Source: Rhodanobacteraceae bacterium (GTDB lineage: Bacteria > Pseudomonadota > Gammaproteobacteria > Xanthomonadales > SZUA-5). Taken from it: DNA of 64,000 nt. The stretch's first letter is position 1; the number at the start of each line of letters is the position of its first letter. The DNA is taken from the NCBI GenBank assembly GCA_016717705.1, contig JADKFD010000020.1:1-64000 (forward strand), given 5' to 3'. Below are positions 17,338 through 26,000 of the stretch, piece by piece. Under the pieces are notes generated by a model. The model saw only the letters and a list, made by a program, of their open reading frames with translations. It had not been told where the DNA came from and ran no database searches. Made by a program: the position numbers and the translations under genes.

Positions 17338-17555
17338 GCGACGCTCAACAGCCGCGATGCGCCCATGGTACTCGTTTCGCGGACCGCGACCGCGAGTGCC
17401 GCGGATTCCGCCACCCGGATCGCGACACTCCAACGCCCGTCGTCCGGTCTGCGTATCGATGGAATCCGCACGACCTTGGAGATCGAAAGAACCCATAAGC
17501 CGGCGAGCAGCGCCGGCGCTGCGACCAGAAACAAGCGCGCGCGAAAAACGCTCAT
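17271..17555 (-). CDS. Hypothetical protein with N-terminal membrane segment
   Basis: A 94-residue frame from ATG at 17555: MSVFRARLFLVAAPALLAGL begins a single hydrophobic segment (about residues 8-25) followed by a polar region (RIPSIRRPDDGRWSVAIRVA). The C-terminal third is Ser/Ala-rich and lies opposite the start of the neighbouring frame 16969-17337, where coding quality seems to switch register near 17340. Unknown function. A frameshift joining both frames into one protein of about 190 residues is possible. Confidence 0.35.
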   Translation of the reverse strand: MSVFRARLFLVAAPALLAGLWVLSISKVVRIPSIRRPDDGRWSVAIRVAESAALAVAVRETSTMGASRLLSVACPPSHRRASATSSTSAVTSSC

Positions 17556-17625
17556 CTGTAGCGCGTGACCTATGGGGTTACTGGGCGAGGAAGAGCATAG
17601 CCAAAGCGCCTTACGCGAGTTAGGT

Positions 17626-18051
17626 TCACCCCAACACCCGCATGCCGCGAACCTGGGCGAAATCGCGATCATGAGTGACCAGCGCATGGGCATTGATCTC
17701 CAGCGCGCTGGCAAGCTGGATGGCATCGGGGAGTTTCAGCCCGTAGGTGCCGCGTAACCGCGCCGCGCTTTCGGCGATGTCGCTGGTGAAATCGACCACC
17801 TGCCACGAGTCCAGAACGGCACGGTAGCGCTTGGCAAGTACTTCTTCGCCGGCTTTGAGCGGGCCGGTCAGCACTTCGGCGATGGTGATCGTGGTCACTG
17901 CGATCACCAGTTCGCCCATTGCATGGCGCTGGAACAGGGGTGCGAAGCGCTGGGCGAAGCGCTCATTGGCCTCAAGCGTGTAAATGATGGGCGCACTGTC
18001 CACCAGCAGCAGCGCTCCCGCCGGCAACGCAGCGGCGTTCAGCGCCTCCAT
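17626..18051 (-). CDS. PIN-domain toxin (VapC-like)
   Basis: A 141-residue PIN-domain ribonuclease, predicted toxin of a type II pair. The acidic active site is visible as D in LLVDSAPIIYTLEAN, E in TITIAEVLTGP, and D in LKLPDAIQLASALE with a last acidic site in VTHDRDFAQV. ATG at 18051 lies inside the end of the antitoxin gene (13-base overlap), the usual toxin-antitoxin arrangement. It acts in the cytoplasm, probably cleaving RNA when free of antitoxin; the target is unknown. Expression should depend on the shared promoter upstream of the antitoxin. Confidence 0.85.
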   Translation of the reverse strand: MEALNAAALPAGALLLVDSAPIIYTLEANERFAQRFAPLFQRHAMGELVIAVTTITIAEVLTGPLKAGEEVLAKRYRAVLDSWQVVDFTSDIAESAARLRGTYGLKLPDAIQLASALEINAHALVTHDRDFAQVRGMRVLG

Positions 18052-18299
18052 TCGTCGCGCAGCTCGGCGATGGTCGTGCCGCTGTCGCTGCCCCACAGCG
18101 TGCGACCACTGCCCGCCAGCGCCAGCAGCGAGGCCGGCTTGAACGACTTGATCGCAGCGGCAGGCACCACCGCGGCGATCTCGCGACCATGGCGCGTGAT
18201 CATGGTCGTTTGGCCCGCAGCCGCCGCCGCGAGGATGGCGGGGAGCTGCTGACGAGCTTCTTCGGCGCCTTTCGAAACGAGTGTGCTGAGTGTTTTCAT
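18039..18299 (-). CDS. Phd/YefM-type antitoxin
   Basis: An 86-residue antitoxin. The N-terminal half (STLVSKGAEEARQQLPAIL, TMITRHGREIAAVVP) is the Phd/YefM DNA-binding dimer fold; the C-terminal tail (TTIAELRDEWRR) is the toxin-binding segment. ATG at 18299 is only about eight bases from the predicted -10 element, and no ribosome binding site precedes it, suggesting a leaderless transcript. The neighbouring palindrome is a good candidate for autoregulation with the PIN toxin as corepressor. Confidence 0.82.
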   Translation of the reverse strand: MKTLSTLVSKGAEEARQQLPAILAAAAAGQTTMITRHGREIAAVVPAAAIKSFKPASLLALAGSGRTLWGSDSGTTIAELRDEWRR

Positions 18300-18306
18300 G
18301 GGCGAA

Positions 18307-18335
18307 ACGGTACAGACTGTACGGATTGATGTCAA
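18307..18335 (-). promoter_or_regulatory. Promoter and operator of the Phd-PIN module
   Basis: On the minus strand TTGACA (18335-18330) is separated by 17 bases from TACCGT (18312-18307). A perfect palindrome GTACAG-T-CTGTAC (18310-18322) covers the -10 region, where antitoxin binding would block RNA polymerase. The start codon at 18299 coincides with the expected transcription start. Confidence 0.65.
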
Positions 18336-18596
18336 ACTCGGATCGCCCCAACACCAACACGGGGGAACACTAGAACCGCACCAGTTCCCAGCGCGCCAGC
18401 GCGCGCCGGGTTGAAGCCCAGTTGTCCCCTGATGAATTGACGCCTCAGGCAAGTCCCAGGACCACCGCGCTGTCTCACTCGTCGTCCGACGATTCTTCCG
18501 CGCTGGCGTCTTCGGCGGTTTCTGCTTCGTCGCCACGGGCCTTGCTGTTGTCGTCGGACGCTCCGGAAGCCTCCCGGGAATCCGCCTTGCGCGGGT

Positions 18597-19679
18597 TCAG
18601 ATCACCTCTTCGATCTCGGGCGCTCCATGCCAGCCGTAGCGTCGGACCACGCACAGTACGCCGCTCGGACGGTGCTGGCGGAGAAACGGCAACAGCTGCT
18701 GGTACAGCACTTCGACATCGGCGGTTTCGATCTTCATTTCAAAGCCATCCCCGCCACCGGACCAGCCATGGGTCGGCTTCGATAGAGCGATCTGCGTGAG
18801 CTGAGCGTCCAGCAGGCGGTAAAACGCGCCCACCTCGCGCATGCGTTCGTTGAGTTGCTCGATCGGCACTGTCGAGCAATGCACGGTCAATTCCTGCGGT
18901 TGATCGAAAATCACGCGCTGCGCGCCAGTCCTGCGCAGATATCCCGCAAGTCGCGCCTCGTATCCCAGTGCGCTGGCATTGACCCAGTCTTCATCGGGAA
19001 TAAAGGCTCCGGTTGCACGCCGGAAACGGGAGCACCCGCAGGCCAGCCTGTAGTCGAACATCTCGGCGAGCCCGTGGAGAGCAATGGTCGCGTCGTTGGC
19101 TGCAATCACCCGGTCCATCTCGCGCTCCAGGGCAGCCGCGTCCATGGCGATCAGTTCGTGGTGATAAAGCTCTGACTCGACTCGCGGAAACGCCAGCCGA
19201 CAACGCCGCTCATACGCTTCTTCGCGTTCGCGCCGATCGCGCCAGGCCGGTGGTTCATCACCATGCACCCAGATTTCGAATTCCTCCTCGGTACACCTGA
19301 CCTGCGCCCGAAACTGGCGCAGGAACCCTGGCATATCGGCTTGCGGCCTGATCGCGTGTCCGAGCTGGCGGTCGTAACCGGTGTAGCCCTCGAGCTCGAA
19401 CGCGAGCAGCAGTCGCCGTATCGCATGCAGGATCTCGCGGTAGCTGGCGCCTGAGCGGAAGCTCGCACTGACCCGATTGCAGTCAATCAGCAGCGTGCCG
19501 TAAACGGCGCTGCTGACCTCGGCCAGCGCCTCATCGCGGGTGCAAACCAGGCCCGGATCGAGCTGACGCAGAACGTCCACGGCGCGCGCCATGCGCTGCA
19601 GCGCTGCCTCCGGGAAAGCCCCGCGGCGACGCTTCGCAAGCTGAGCCGCGGCGACTTCGAGATAGATATCGTAGGACAC
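18597..19679 (-). CDS. Hypothetical protein, 360 residues
   Basis: No family recognised. From GTG at 19679 the protein begins VSYDIYLEVAAAQLAKRRRG and continues with helix-rich sequence containing WVHGDEPPAWRDRREREEAY and a Cys pair in YRLACGCSRFRR. No signal peptide or membrane helix. GTG 19679 was chosen because upstream residues in the same frame are low-quality and would overlap the divergent gene at 19846; the ribosome binding site is weak. The stop at 18597 lies beside a short remnant of the dispersed repeat (18580-18600). The surrounding region is accessory, so a mobile or defence-related role is conceivable but unsupported. Confidence 0.6.
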   Translation of the reverse strand: MSYDIYLEVAAAQLAKRRRGAFPEAALQRMARAVDVLRQLDPGLVCTRDEALAEVSSAVYGTLLIDCNRVSASFRSGASYREILHAIRRLLLAFELEGYTGYDRQLGHAIRPQADMPGFLRQFRAQVRCTEEEFEIWVHGDEPPAWRDRREREEAYERRCRLAFPRVESELYHHELIAMDAAALEREMDRVIAANDATIALHGLAEMFDYRLACGCSRFRRATGAFIPDEDWVNASALGYEARLAGYLRRTGAQRVIFDQPQELTVHCSTVPIEQLNERMREVGAFYRLLDAQLTQIALSKPTHGWSGGGDGFEMKIETADVEVLYQQLLPFLRQHRPSGVLCVVRRYGWHGAPEIEEVI

Positions 19680-19845
19680 CGGCTGGTCATTCCAGTGATT
19701 CGAGCGGCCGATCCTAGCAATGATGGCGACACGGGACTCCCATGGGAAAATGTACGCTGACCCCTGATTCGCCGCGGCCGCGGGTGCAGGCGAGGACAAT
19801 CGGGAGTACGCTGGAGCCTTCGTCAAATTCGAGCGGGTGCTGACC

Positions 19846-20337
19846 ATGAAGCCACTGTTTGCTTGCCTCGTGGCCGCATTGGGCCTCGTTTTGGCGGCCG
19901 GGGCGTCAGGCTCGCCGATCATCAAGCTCAAGGATGGCAGCCAGATTCAAGGCGATATCCAGAGCATTCAAGATGGTCAATACACCGTCGTCTCCCCCAG
20001 CCTCGGGACCGTGCATGTCGCGCAATCGAACATTGTCCAGATTTCCTACGATGGCGGCGGCGAAAGCCGTGATCGCGCCGAAACTGACGCAGCCGGCATC
20101 GACCACGTGTCAAGCCAGGCGCAGCAATTGCAGGCCCAGTTGGCCCAGGATCCCGAGGCCATGAAGTCAATCTTGAGTCTGCAGAACGACCCGCAGATTC
20201 AAGCGTTGTTGAATGACCCGCAGATCATGCAGGCCATCCAGCGGGGCGATTACCCCAGTCTGCTCAACAATCCGAAGATCCAGGCCTTGGACAACAACCC
20301 GCAACTCAAGAGTGTGCTGCGGGAACTGGAGCAATAG
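19846..20337 (+). CDS. Exported protein with DP-rich STI1-like C terminus
   Basis: A 163-residue protein with a signal peptide (MKPLFACLVAALGLVLAAGA, cleavage near ASG-SP). Residues about 25-65 form a small beta domain (IIKLKDGSQIQGDIQSIQDG) seen in other exported proteins of unknown role. After a Gln-rich segment the C terminus (about 105-160) repeats short helices with DP or NP turns (NDPQIQALLNDPQIMQAIQ, NNPKIQALDNNPQL), the pattern of STI1/DP chaperone-binding modules. Placing such a module outside the cytoplasm is unusual. ATG 19846 is preferred over the GTG nine bases upstream because it directly precedes the basic-hydrophobic signal. Confidence 0.7.
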   Translation: MKPLFACLVAALGLVLAAGASGSPIIKLKDGSQIQGDIQSIQDGQYTVVSPSLGTVHVAQSNIVQISYDGGGESRDRAETDAAGIDHVSSQAQQLQAQLAQDPEAMKSILSLQNDPQIQALLNDPQIMQAIQRGDYPSLLNNPKIQALDNNPQLKSVLRELEQ

Positions 20338-20471
20338 GGCGCTTGCCAGGCGGCGTCCTCCTCCATCGAGTCGAACACGGGCGGCTCGCTTGGTTGGCAA
20401 TGCCTGCTCCACCCCACCTGCGCCCGTCAGTCAGCATCCCCCGCGCCAAGATGTAAGAAAAATCCGACGCA

Positions 20472-20681
20472 GGGCGGAACCCGCGCGCCGTGGACAATGA
20501 CCATGCCGTGGTCCACCCGCGCGGATGCGCTACGCGGGTGAAGCGCTTCCGCCGCCCGGCCCGCGACACACCATCGTCCGTCGTGCCGTGCGCGTGACGG
20601 TGGAGACGCTTCATCCGCGTAGCGCATCCGCACGATGAAGCGTGTGCGGGTTTCACCCGGGATTCCGCCTTACGCGGGTTT
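20472..20681. repeat. Dispersed intergenic repeat, divergent copy 2
   Basis: Begins GGGCGGAACCCGCGCGCC and ends ATTCCGCCTTACGCGGGTTT, sharing the ends and the CGCGACACACCATCGTCCGT block with copies 1 and 3, but its middle is replaced by self-complementary GCGGATGCGCTACGCGGGTG-type sequence. It runs directly into the 44-bp tandem array. Confidence 0.7.
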
Positions 20682-20987
20682 GCTCGGCAAGCGGCCGCAG
20701 GCCGTGCCTTTGTAGCGCCGGCAAGCGGCCGCAGGCCGCCTTTGTAGTGCCGAGCTTGCTCGGCAAGCGGCCGCAGGCCGTGCCTTTGTAGTGCCGAGCT
20801 TGCTCGGCAAGCGGCCGCAGGCCGTGCCTTTGTAGTGCCGAGCTTGCTCGGCAAGCGGCCGCAGGCCGTGCCTTTGTAGTGCCGAGCTTGCTCGGCATGG
20901 CAGCGCAGCCGTGCCTTTGTAGCGCCGAGCTTGCTCGGCAAGCGGCCGCAGGCCGTGCCTTTGTAGTGCCGAGCTTGCTCAGCGCAG
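20681..20987. repeat. 44-bp tandem array with internal hairpins
   Basis: Seven imperfect units; TGCT landmarks at 20757, 20801, 20845, 20889, 20932 and 20976 give spacings of 44, 44, 44, 43 and 44. Each full unit has CCGAGCTTGCTCGG (6-bp stem), GCGGCCGCAGGCCG and CTTTGTAG. The first unit is shortened and the fifth has lost part of its GCGGCCGC block. Units are near-identical and have no variable spacers, so this is not CRISPR. Confidence 0.9.
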
Positions 20988-20990
20988 GAG

Positions 20991-21206
20991 CAGCGGGGCA
21001 AGCTCCGCTCTACGAAAGCGAAGGCAACAGCAGCGGAGCAAGCTCCGCTCTACGAAAGCGAAGGCAACTGCAGCGGAGCAAGCTCCGCTCTACGAAAGCG
21101 AAGGCAACAGCAGCGGAGCAAGCTCCGCTCTACGAAAGCGAAGGCAACAGCAGCGGAGCAAGCTCCGCTCTACGAAAGCGAAGGCAACTGCAGCGGAGCA
21201 AGCTCC
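20991..21206. repeat. 40-bp tandem array with internal hairpins
   Basis: AGCTCCGCTC recurs at 21001, 21041, 21081, 21121 and 21161, with a last truncated AGCTCC at 21201: an exact 40-bp period. Each unit contains GCGGAGCAAGCTCCGC, a hairpin, and CTACGAAAGCGAAGGCAAC. Units alternate between AACAG and AACTG at one position. The array ends 10 bases before the GGAGG of the downstream hydrolase gene. Confidence 0.9.
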
Positions 21207-21223
21207 ATCGTCTGGAGGACGTT

Positions 21224-22033
21224 GTGATCGAACAAACCGTAGCGTTCGACTTCGCCGAGACCGGTTCGGGCCCAGCCCTGCTGTTCCTGCCCGGGAGTTT
21301 CGGCACGGGCGCGGGCTGGAAAGCGGTCATCGGGCATCTCGGTGACCGATACCGCATGGTCACGACAAGCCTGCTGGGCTATGGAGCCACGCCAGACATC
21401 CGGCCAGACGGCAATGCCACCATGGTGCAGCAAGTCGACCTCATCGACCGCATCATCGACCGGATGGGCGCGTCCCCCCATGTGGTGGGGCACTCGTACG
21501 GAGGACTCGCCGCCATCGTGCATGCCTTGACCGGCCGACACAGACCCGCGAGCCTGGTGCTCGTGGAAGCGAACCCTCTGGGCTTGCTGCGCGCGTCTTC
21601 AGACGCGGTGCACTACGGAATGTTCACCTCGATGACAGACCGGTACTTCGCCGACTTTGCCCGCGGCGATGCCGAGGCGGCCCGGCACGTCATCGACTTC
21701 TACGGTGGTCCTGGCACTTTCGATTCGATGCCTCCAAAGGTCCGCAGCTACATCGTCGCGACCACCGCGGTGAACCTGCGCGACTGGTCCTCCGGAACAC
21801 CGTTCGAACCCAACCAGGAGATCCTGCGCTCGATCGACGTTCCGACGACGCTGGTTCGCGGAGGAAACAGTCACCCGGCGATGCGCAGAATTGCCGAGCT
21901 TCTGCACGTCTCGATTCCCCTGGCGCAACTCGTCGCAATCGAAGGCGGGAGTCACTTTCTTCCGAGCAGCCACCCCGCGGAGATCGCCGCACTGATTCGG
22001 CAACACGTCGAGCGAGGGCCAGGGATCAAGTAA
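21224..22033 (+). CDS. Alpha/beta hydrolase
   Basis: A 269-residue alpha/beta-fold hydrolase. The oxyanion region LLFLPGSFGTGAGWK, the nucleophile elbow VVGHSYGGLAAI (Ser in GHSYGG) and a C-terminal histidine in EGGSHFLPSSHP are all visible; the acid is probably in the DVPTTLVRGG region. GTG at 21224 was chosen: it has a strong GGAGG six bases upstream and immediately precedes family-like sequence, whereas any extension would translate the tandem repeats. Substrate unknown (ester or small-molecule lactone or epoxide possible). It is a single gene, transcribed out of the tandem arrays, which might influence its mRNA. Confidence 0.85.
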   Translation: MIEQTVAFDFAETGSGPALLFLPGSFGTGAGWKAVIGHLGDRYRMVTTSLLGYGATPDIRPDGNATMVQQVDLIDRIIDRMGASPHVVGHSYGGLAAIVHALTGRHRPASLVLVEANPLGLLRASSDAVHYGMFTSMTDRYFADFARGDAEAARHVIDFYGGPGTFDSMPPKVRSYIVATTAVNLRDWSSGTPFEPNQEILRSIDVPTTLVRGGNSHPAMRRIAELLHVSIPLAQLVAIEGGSHFLPSSHPAEIAALIRQHVERGPGIK

Positions 22034-22252
22034 CAGGAGCGAAAGCTGGACTGTCCCGGGTTGTTTGCTGCGGGGCGGTCGCCGCCGCGCGCCGCGTTCA
22101 GGTCTGAAGTCAGATTGCCGGAATCTTCGGACATGGACGGAATCATGCCGACGCGCGGTGCCGCTTCGGCGCGCACCCACCAGGTCGGTTTCATGTGGGT
22201 TCGATCTGTGATCGAACGCTCTTCCTGGCTGGCCAAAGGCGCTCGCGCAGGA

Positions 22253-22708
22253 TCACAACGCCAGCGTCATGAACACGCTGTGCGGGTCCTCGACATAGGC
22301 GCCGAACGGCCCACAGTAGCCAAAGCCGTTGCGCTCGTAGAGCCGGTGCGCGGGCTTGAACGCCGTCATGGCGCCGGTTTCCAGGCTCAATCGGGTGTAG
22401 CCGCGTGCTCTGGCGACGGCGATGATGTGCGTCAGCAACGCCTGGCCGACACCGCGCCCGCGGACCGCCAGCGACGTGCGCATGGACTTGATCTCGCCGT
22501 GCATGGGGTTAAGTTCCTTGAGCGCACCGCAGCCGAGCAGCGTGGTGCCATCCCACGCCGACCAGAAGCTGATGTCCGGTTGCCGCAAGGCACCGAGGTC
22601 GAGCGCGTGGACGCTGTCCGCCGGCGACAGCGTACGCATGTTCGCCAGATGCTCTTCCAGCAGGGCGTGAACCGCCGGGCGCGTCAAGTCGTCGATTTCA
22701 ATCTTCAT
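22253..22708 (-). CDS. GNAT-family N-acetyltransferase
   Basis: A 151-residue GCN5-related acetyltransferase. The acetyl-CoA binding motif A is seen as VRGRGVGQALLTHIIAVAR (the R/Q-x-x-G-x-G/A form), followed by LSLETG and the C-terminal YERNGFGYCGPFGAY. The protein resembles the YafP/PhnO-like small GNATs with MKIEIDDLTRP at the N terminus. ATG at 22708 fits that start; ATG at 22717 (MSTMKIE) is an alternative. Substrate unknown. The upstream flank carries dispersed repeat copy 3. Confidence 0.88.
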   Translation of the reverse strand: MKIEIDDLTRPAVHALLEEHLANMRTLSPADSVHALDLGALRQPDISFWSAWDGTTLLGCGALKELNPMHGEIKSMRTSLAVRGRGVGQALLTHIIAVARARGYTRLSLETGAMTAFKPAHRLYERNGFGYCGPFGAYVEDPHSVFMTLAL

Positions 22709-22752
22709 CGTGCTCATCCGGATTTGCATGCAAGCGAATGATTGAGCGAGCA

Positions 22753-22923
22753 GGGCGGATCCCGCGCGCCGAAGACATCGGCCCCGCCGCAAACCAACCG
22801 GGCGGAATCCGCCGTTCGGTACGCGACACACTGACGGCTGACGTGCCATGCGCGTCGCGGCGGAATCCGCACGATGAAGTGTGTGCGGGTTCCACCCAGG
22901 AATCCGCCTTACGCGGGTTTCAC
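22753..22923. repeat. Dispersed intergenic repeat, copy 3
   Basis: GGGCGGATCCCGCGCGCC through ACGCGGGTTTCAC. The first 70 bases match copy 1 (16770) almost base for base, including ATCGGCCCCGCCGCAAACCA; the middle differs. It lies between the GNAT gene and the propeller gene. Confidence 0.8.
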
Positions 22924-22931
22924 GGTGAGTG

Positions 22932-22977
22932 TCCTCGTTCTTCCTCGTTCTTCCTCGTTCTTCATCCTCGTTCTTCA
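22932..22977. repeat. Short tandem repeat, TCCTCGTTCT units
   Basis: Four copies of a 10-base TCCTCGTTCT unit, the last offset by three bases (TCATCCTCG). No coding role seen. Confidence 0.8.
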
Positions 22978-23077
22978 CTCTCACGCGCGCCACATGAGCG
23001 CTTTGGACGCCAAACCGTGCTTAGGCAGGTGACGCTCCGATCAATTTGCCGCACCCTGACTTCCAAAGGAATCAACC

Positions 23078-26000
23078 ATGCGACGCCTCGCTCTTGCGCT
23101 CAGCCAGTTGACCTGTCTGCTTTCCCCACACTTCGAGCCTGCACGAAAGCTGCCGGTCCCTCGCTTTGTGCCGAGTCTGGTGGTGCTGGCGTCGCTGTGG
23201 ATCTCCTCAGCGCCGGCACATGCGCAAGCTGCTTACGCCTATATCACCAACGAAGGCAGCCCCAAGGTCGCGGTCATCGACACGGCGACGAACAAGATAG
23301 TGGCAACCGTACGCACGGGATATTCCAGCGGCATGGCAGTCAATCCGGGCGGCACGCGCGCGTACCTGACGTCGTCTGACGACACAGTCGTGGTCCTCGA
23401 CACCGCCAGCAATGACCCTGCCGTGATCGCCACAGTGGCCGTCGGAGCAAATCCAAACGGCCTCGCGGTCAACACCACCAGCACCCGGGTTTATGTGGCG
23501 AATCTAAGCGACGACAATGTCTCGGTCATTGACACCGCCAGCAACGCAGTAATCGCCACTGTGGCGGTGGGGACGAATCCGACGGGTGTCGCAGTCACGC
23601 CCGATGGCACGCGCGTCTACGTGACGAACCAAGGCAGTGACAGTGTTTCCGTGATTGACACCGCGAGCAATACGTTGAGCACCACCGTCGCGGTGGGTGA
23701 CCGTCCGAACGGCATCGCCGTCAACCCCGCGGGCACGCGCGCCTACGCGGCCAACAGCGCCCTGCCGTCAACCGTTTCGGTGATCGATACCGCCAGCAAT
23801 GCCGTGGTTGCGACCGTAGCGGTGGGCAGCCGGCCCAACGGGGTCGCCATCAACCCCGACGGCACCCGTGCCTATGTCGCGAACGAAATCAGCAATACGG
23901 TCTCAGTGATCAATACCGCTACGAATACTGTGATCGCAACCGTTGCCGTTGGCGATTCGCCGAAAGGCATCTCTCTCAACCCCAGCGGCACACGAGCTTA
24001 CGTAGCGAACTATTCCGATCGCAACGTTTCGGTCATCGATACGGCGACGAACAGTGTTATCGCCACCGTACTCGTTGGAGGCTATCCCAACGCCTTCGGT
24101 GCTTTCGTCGGTGGAGCGGGCGCGCCTGGCGGGCCCACGGCTCCAGGCGCTCCGGTCGTCATCGATGGCGTACCAGGACATAGCCAGGCGACCTTGAGGT
24201 TTTCCGCGCCCGCGTCGAGCGGCGGTGCCGCAATTACCGGCTACACAGCCACTTGCAACCCCGGGGCTTTGAGCGCGAGCGGTCCGAACTCACCGCTCAC
24301 CTTTCCTGGACTTTCCAATGGAACGACGTACACGTGCTCGGTAACGGCGACCAATGCTGTCGGAACAAGCACCGGATCGACGAGCGTGGATGTGACGCCG
24401 ACCGAAACCCCGCCAGGTCGGCCGCCCTCGGCCTACATCAGCAATGAGCTCGACCACACGGTTTCGGTGGTCGACCTTGCGAGCAGCAGGGTGATTGCCA
24501 CCATCGGGGTGGGCACCAACCCGGGCGGTGTTGCGGTCAATACCGTCGCCAATCGTGCCTACGTCGCAAGCAGCGGCAGCGACGACGTCACCGTGATTGA
24601 CACGGCGAGTAATTCCATCGTTGCCACCGTGGCGGTGAACGACTCACCGAAGGCACTCGCCATCAACTCCGCCGGCACACGGGTGTATGTGGCCAGTTCA
24701 AGGGTAACCGACCTTGATGGCAAGGTATCGGTCATCGACACTGTCAGTAACACGGTCATTGCGATCATTCCCGTTTTACTTGGCCCGGAAGGCATTGCAG
24801 TGAATCCCACTGGCAGCCGCGTTTACGTGTCAAGCTCAAGCGCTGCGCAGGGAAATCGAGTGTCCGTGATCGATGCAGCTAGCAACAGTGTAGTCGACGA
24901 CTTTGTGGTTGCCGGCAGTCCCAAAGGGCTTGCGCTCAATCCGTTTGGCAGTCGACTCTACGTGGCGCTGAGCACCCAAATTGCAGTTGTCGACACCGCC
25001 ACTAATGCCGTGCTGACAAATGTGCCCATGCCACCTTTCTCCCTTCCTTATGGCGTCGTGGTCAACCCCGCCGGCACCCGGGTATATGCGACGAGCCTCA
25101 CTAGCGGCACGATTTCAGTAATCGACACCGAAAGTAACAGCGTGATCTCGACCGTGCCTTCCGTAGGTTTTCCGCGAGGCATTGCTGTCGATCCGGCTGG
25201 CACACGCTTCTACGCAGCGGATGAATATGACCACACGCTTTCGGTGTTCGACGCAAGCACCAACAGCCCGATCGAAACCGTAGAAGTGGGCGAAGCGCCG
25301 TTCGCGTTCGGTGCCTTTATCGGCGGGGCCGGCATCGACTACGATGTCATCTTCCGCGACAATTATGGCGGCGGTCCGCCGACGCCGCCGGGCGCCCCGG
25401 TCATCGGCATCGCGACACCCGGCAATGGCCAGGCGAGCATTGCTTTCTCGGCGCCCGCTGACAACGGCGGATTGGTGATCACTGGGTACACCGCGACCTG
25501 CAATCCGGGTGCCATCAGTAACAGCGGGGCGGCCTCGCCTCGAATCGTTACGGGGCTCGGCAACGGCGTCCCCTACACCTGCTCGATTACAGCTGACAAT
25601 GCGCGCGGCACCGGCCCCGCATCGGCCAGCGTCAGTGTGACGCCGAACGGCGGTCCGCCGCCCAAAGCGTTCATCACCAACCAGACCACCAACAACGTTT
25701 CCGTCCTCGACACCGGCAGCAACACCGTGACTGCGACCATCACGGTAGGCGCCAACCCGTTCGGCATCGACGTCAATCCTGCTGGAACGCGCGCCTACGT
25801 CGCCAATTTCTCGAGTAATACCGTCTCTTTGCTCGATACGGTGAACAACAATGTCGTCGCCACCACGGCAGTTGGCACTGGCCCGATCGGCGTCGCCTAC
25901 AACCCTGCGGGCACTCGCGTCTATGTGGGGAATGGCACCAGCAATAACGTCTCGGTGATCGACACCTCCACGGTCGGCGTCATCGCGACGATACCCGTGG

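Noticed and set aside
18422..18599. Short acidic minus-strand frame ending EESSDDE
   Set aside because: Attractive acidic tail, but no start codon in frame and it begins within the end of the neighbouring gene and a repeat remnant.
20681..21206. CRISPR array
   Set aside because: Units follow one another at 44 or 40 bases with no variable spacers, and no cas genes are present.
22034..22252. Gap between hydrolase and GNAT genes
   Set aside because: Looked for a small gene or riboswitch; short frames only, none with a credible start or motif.
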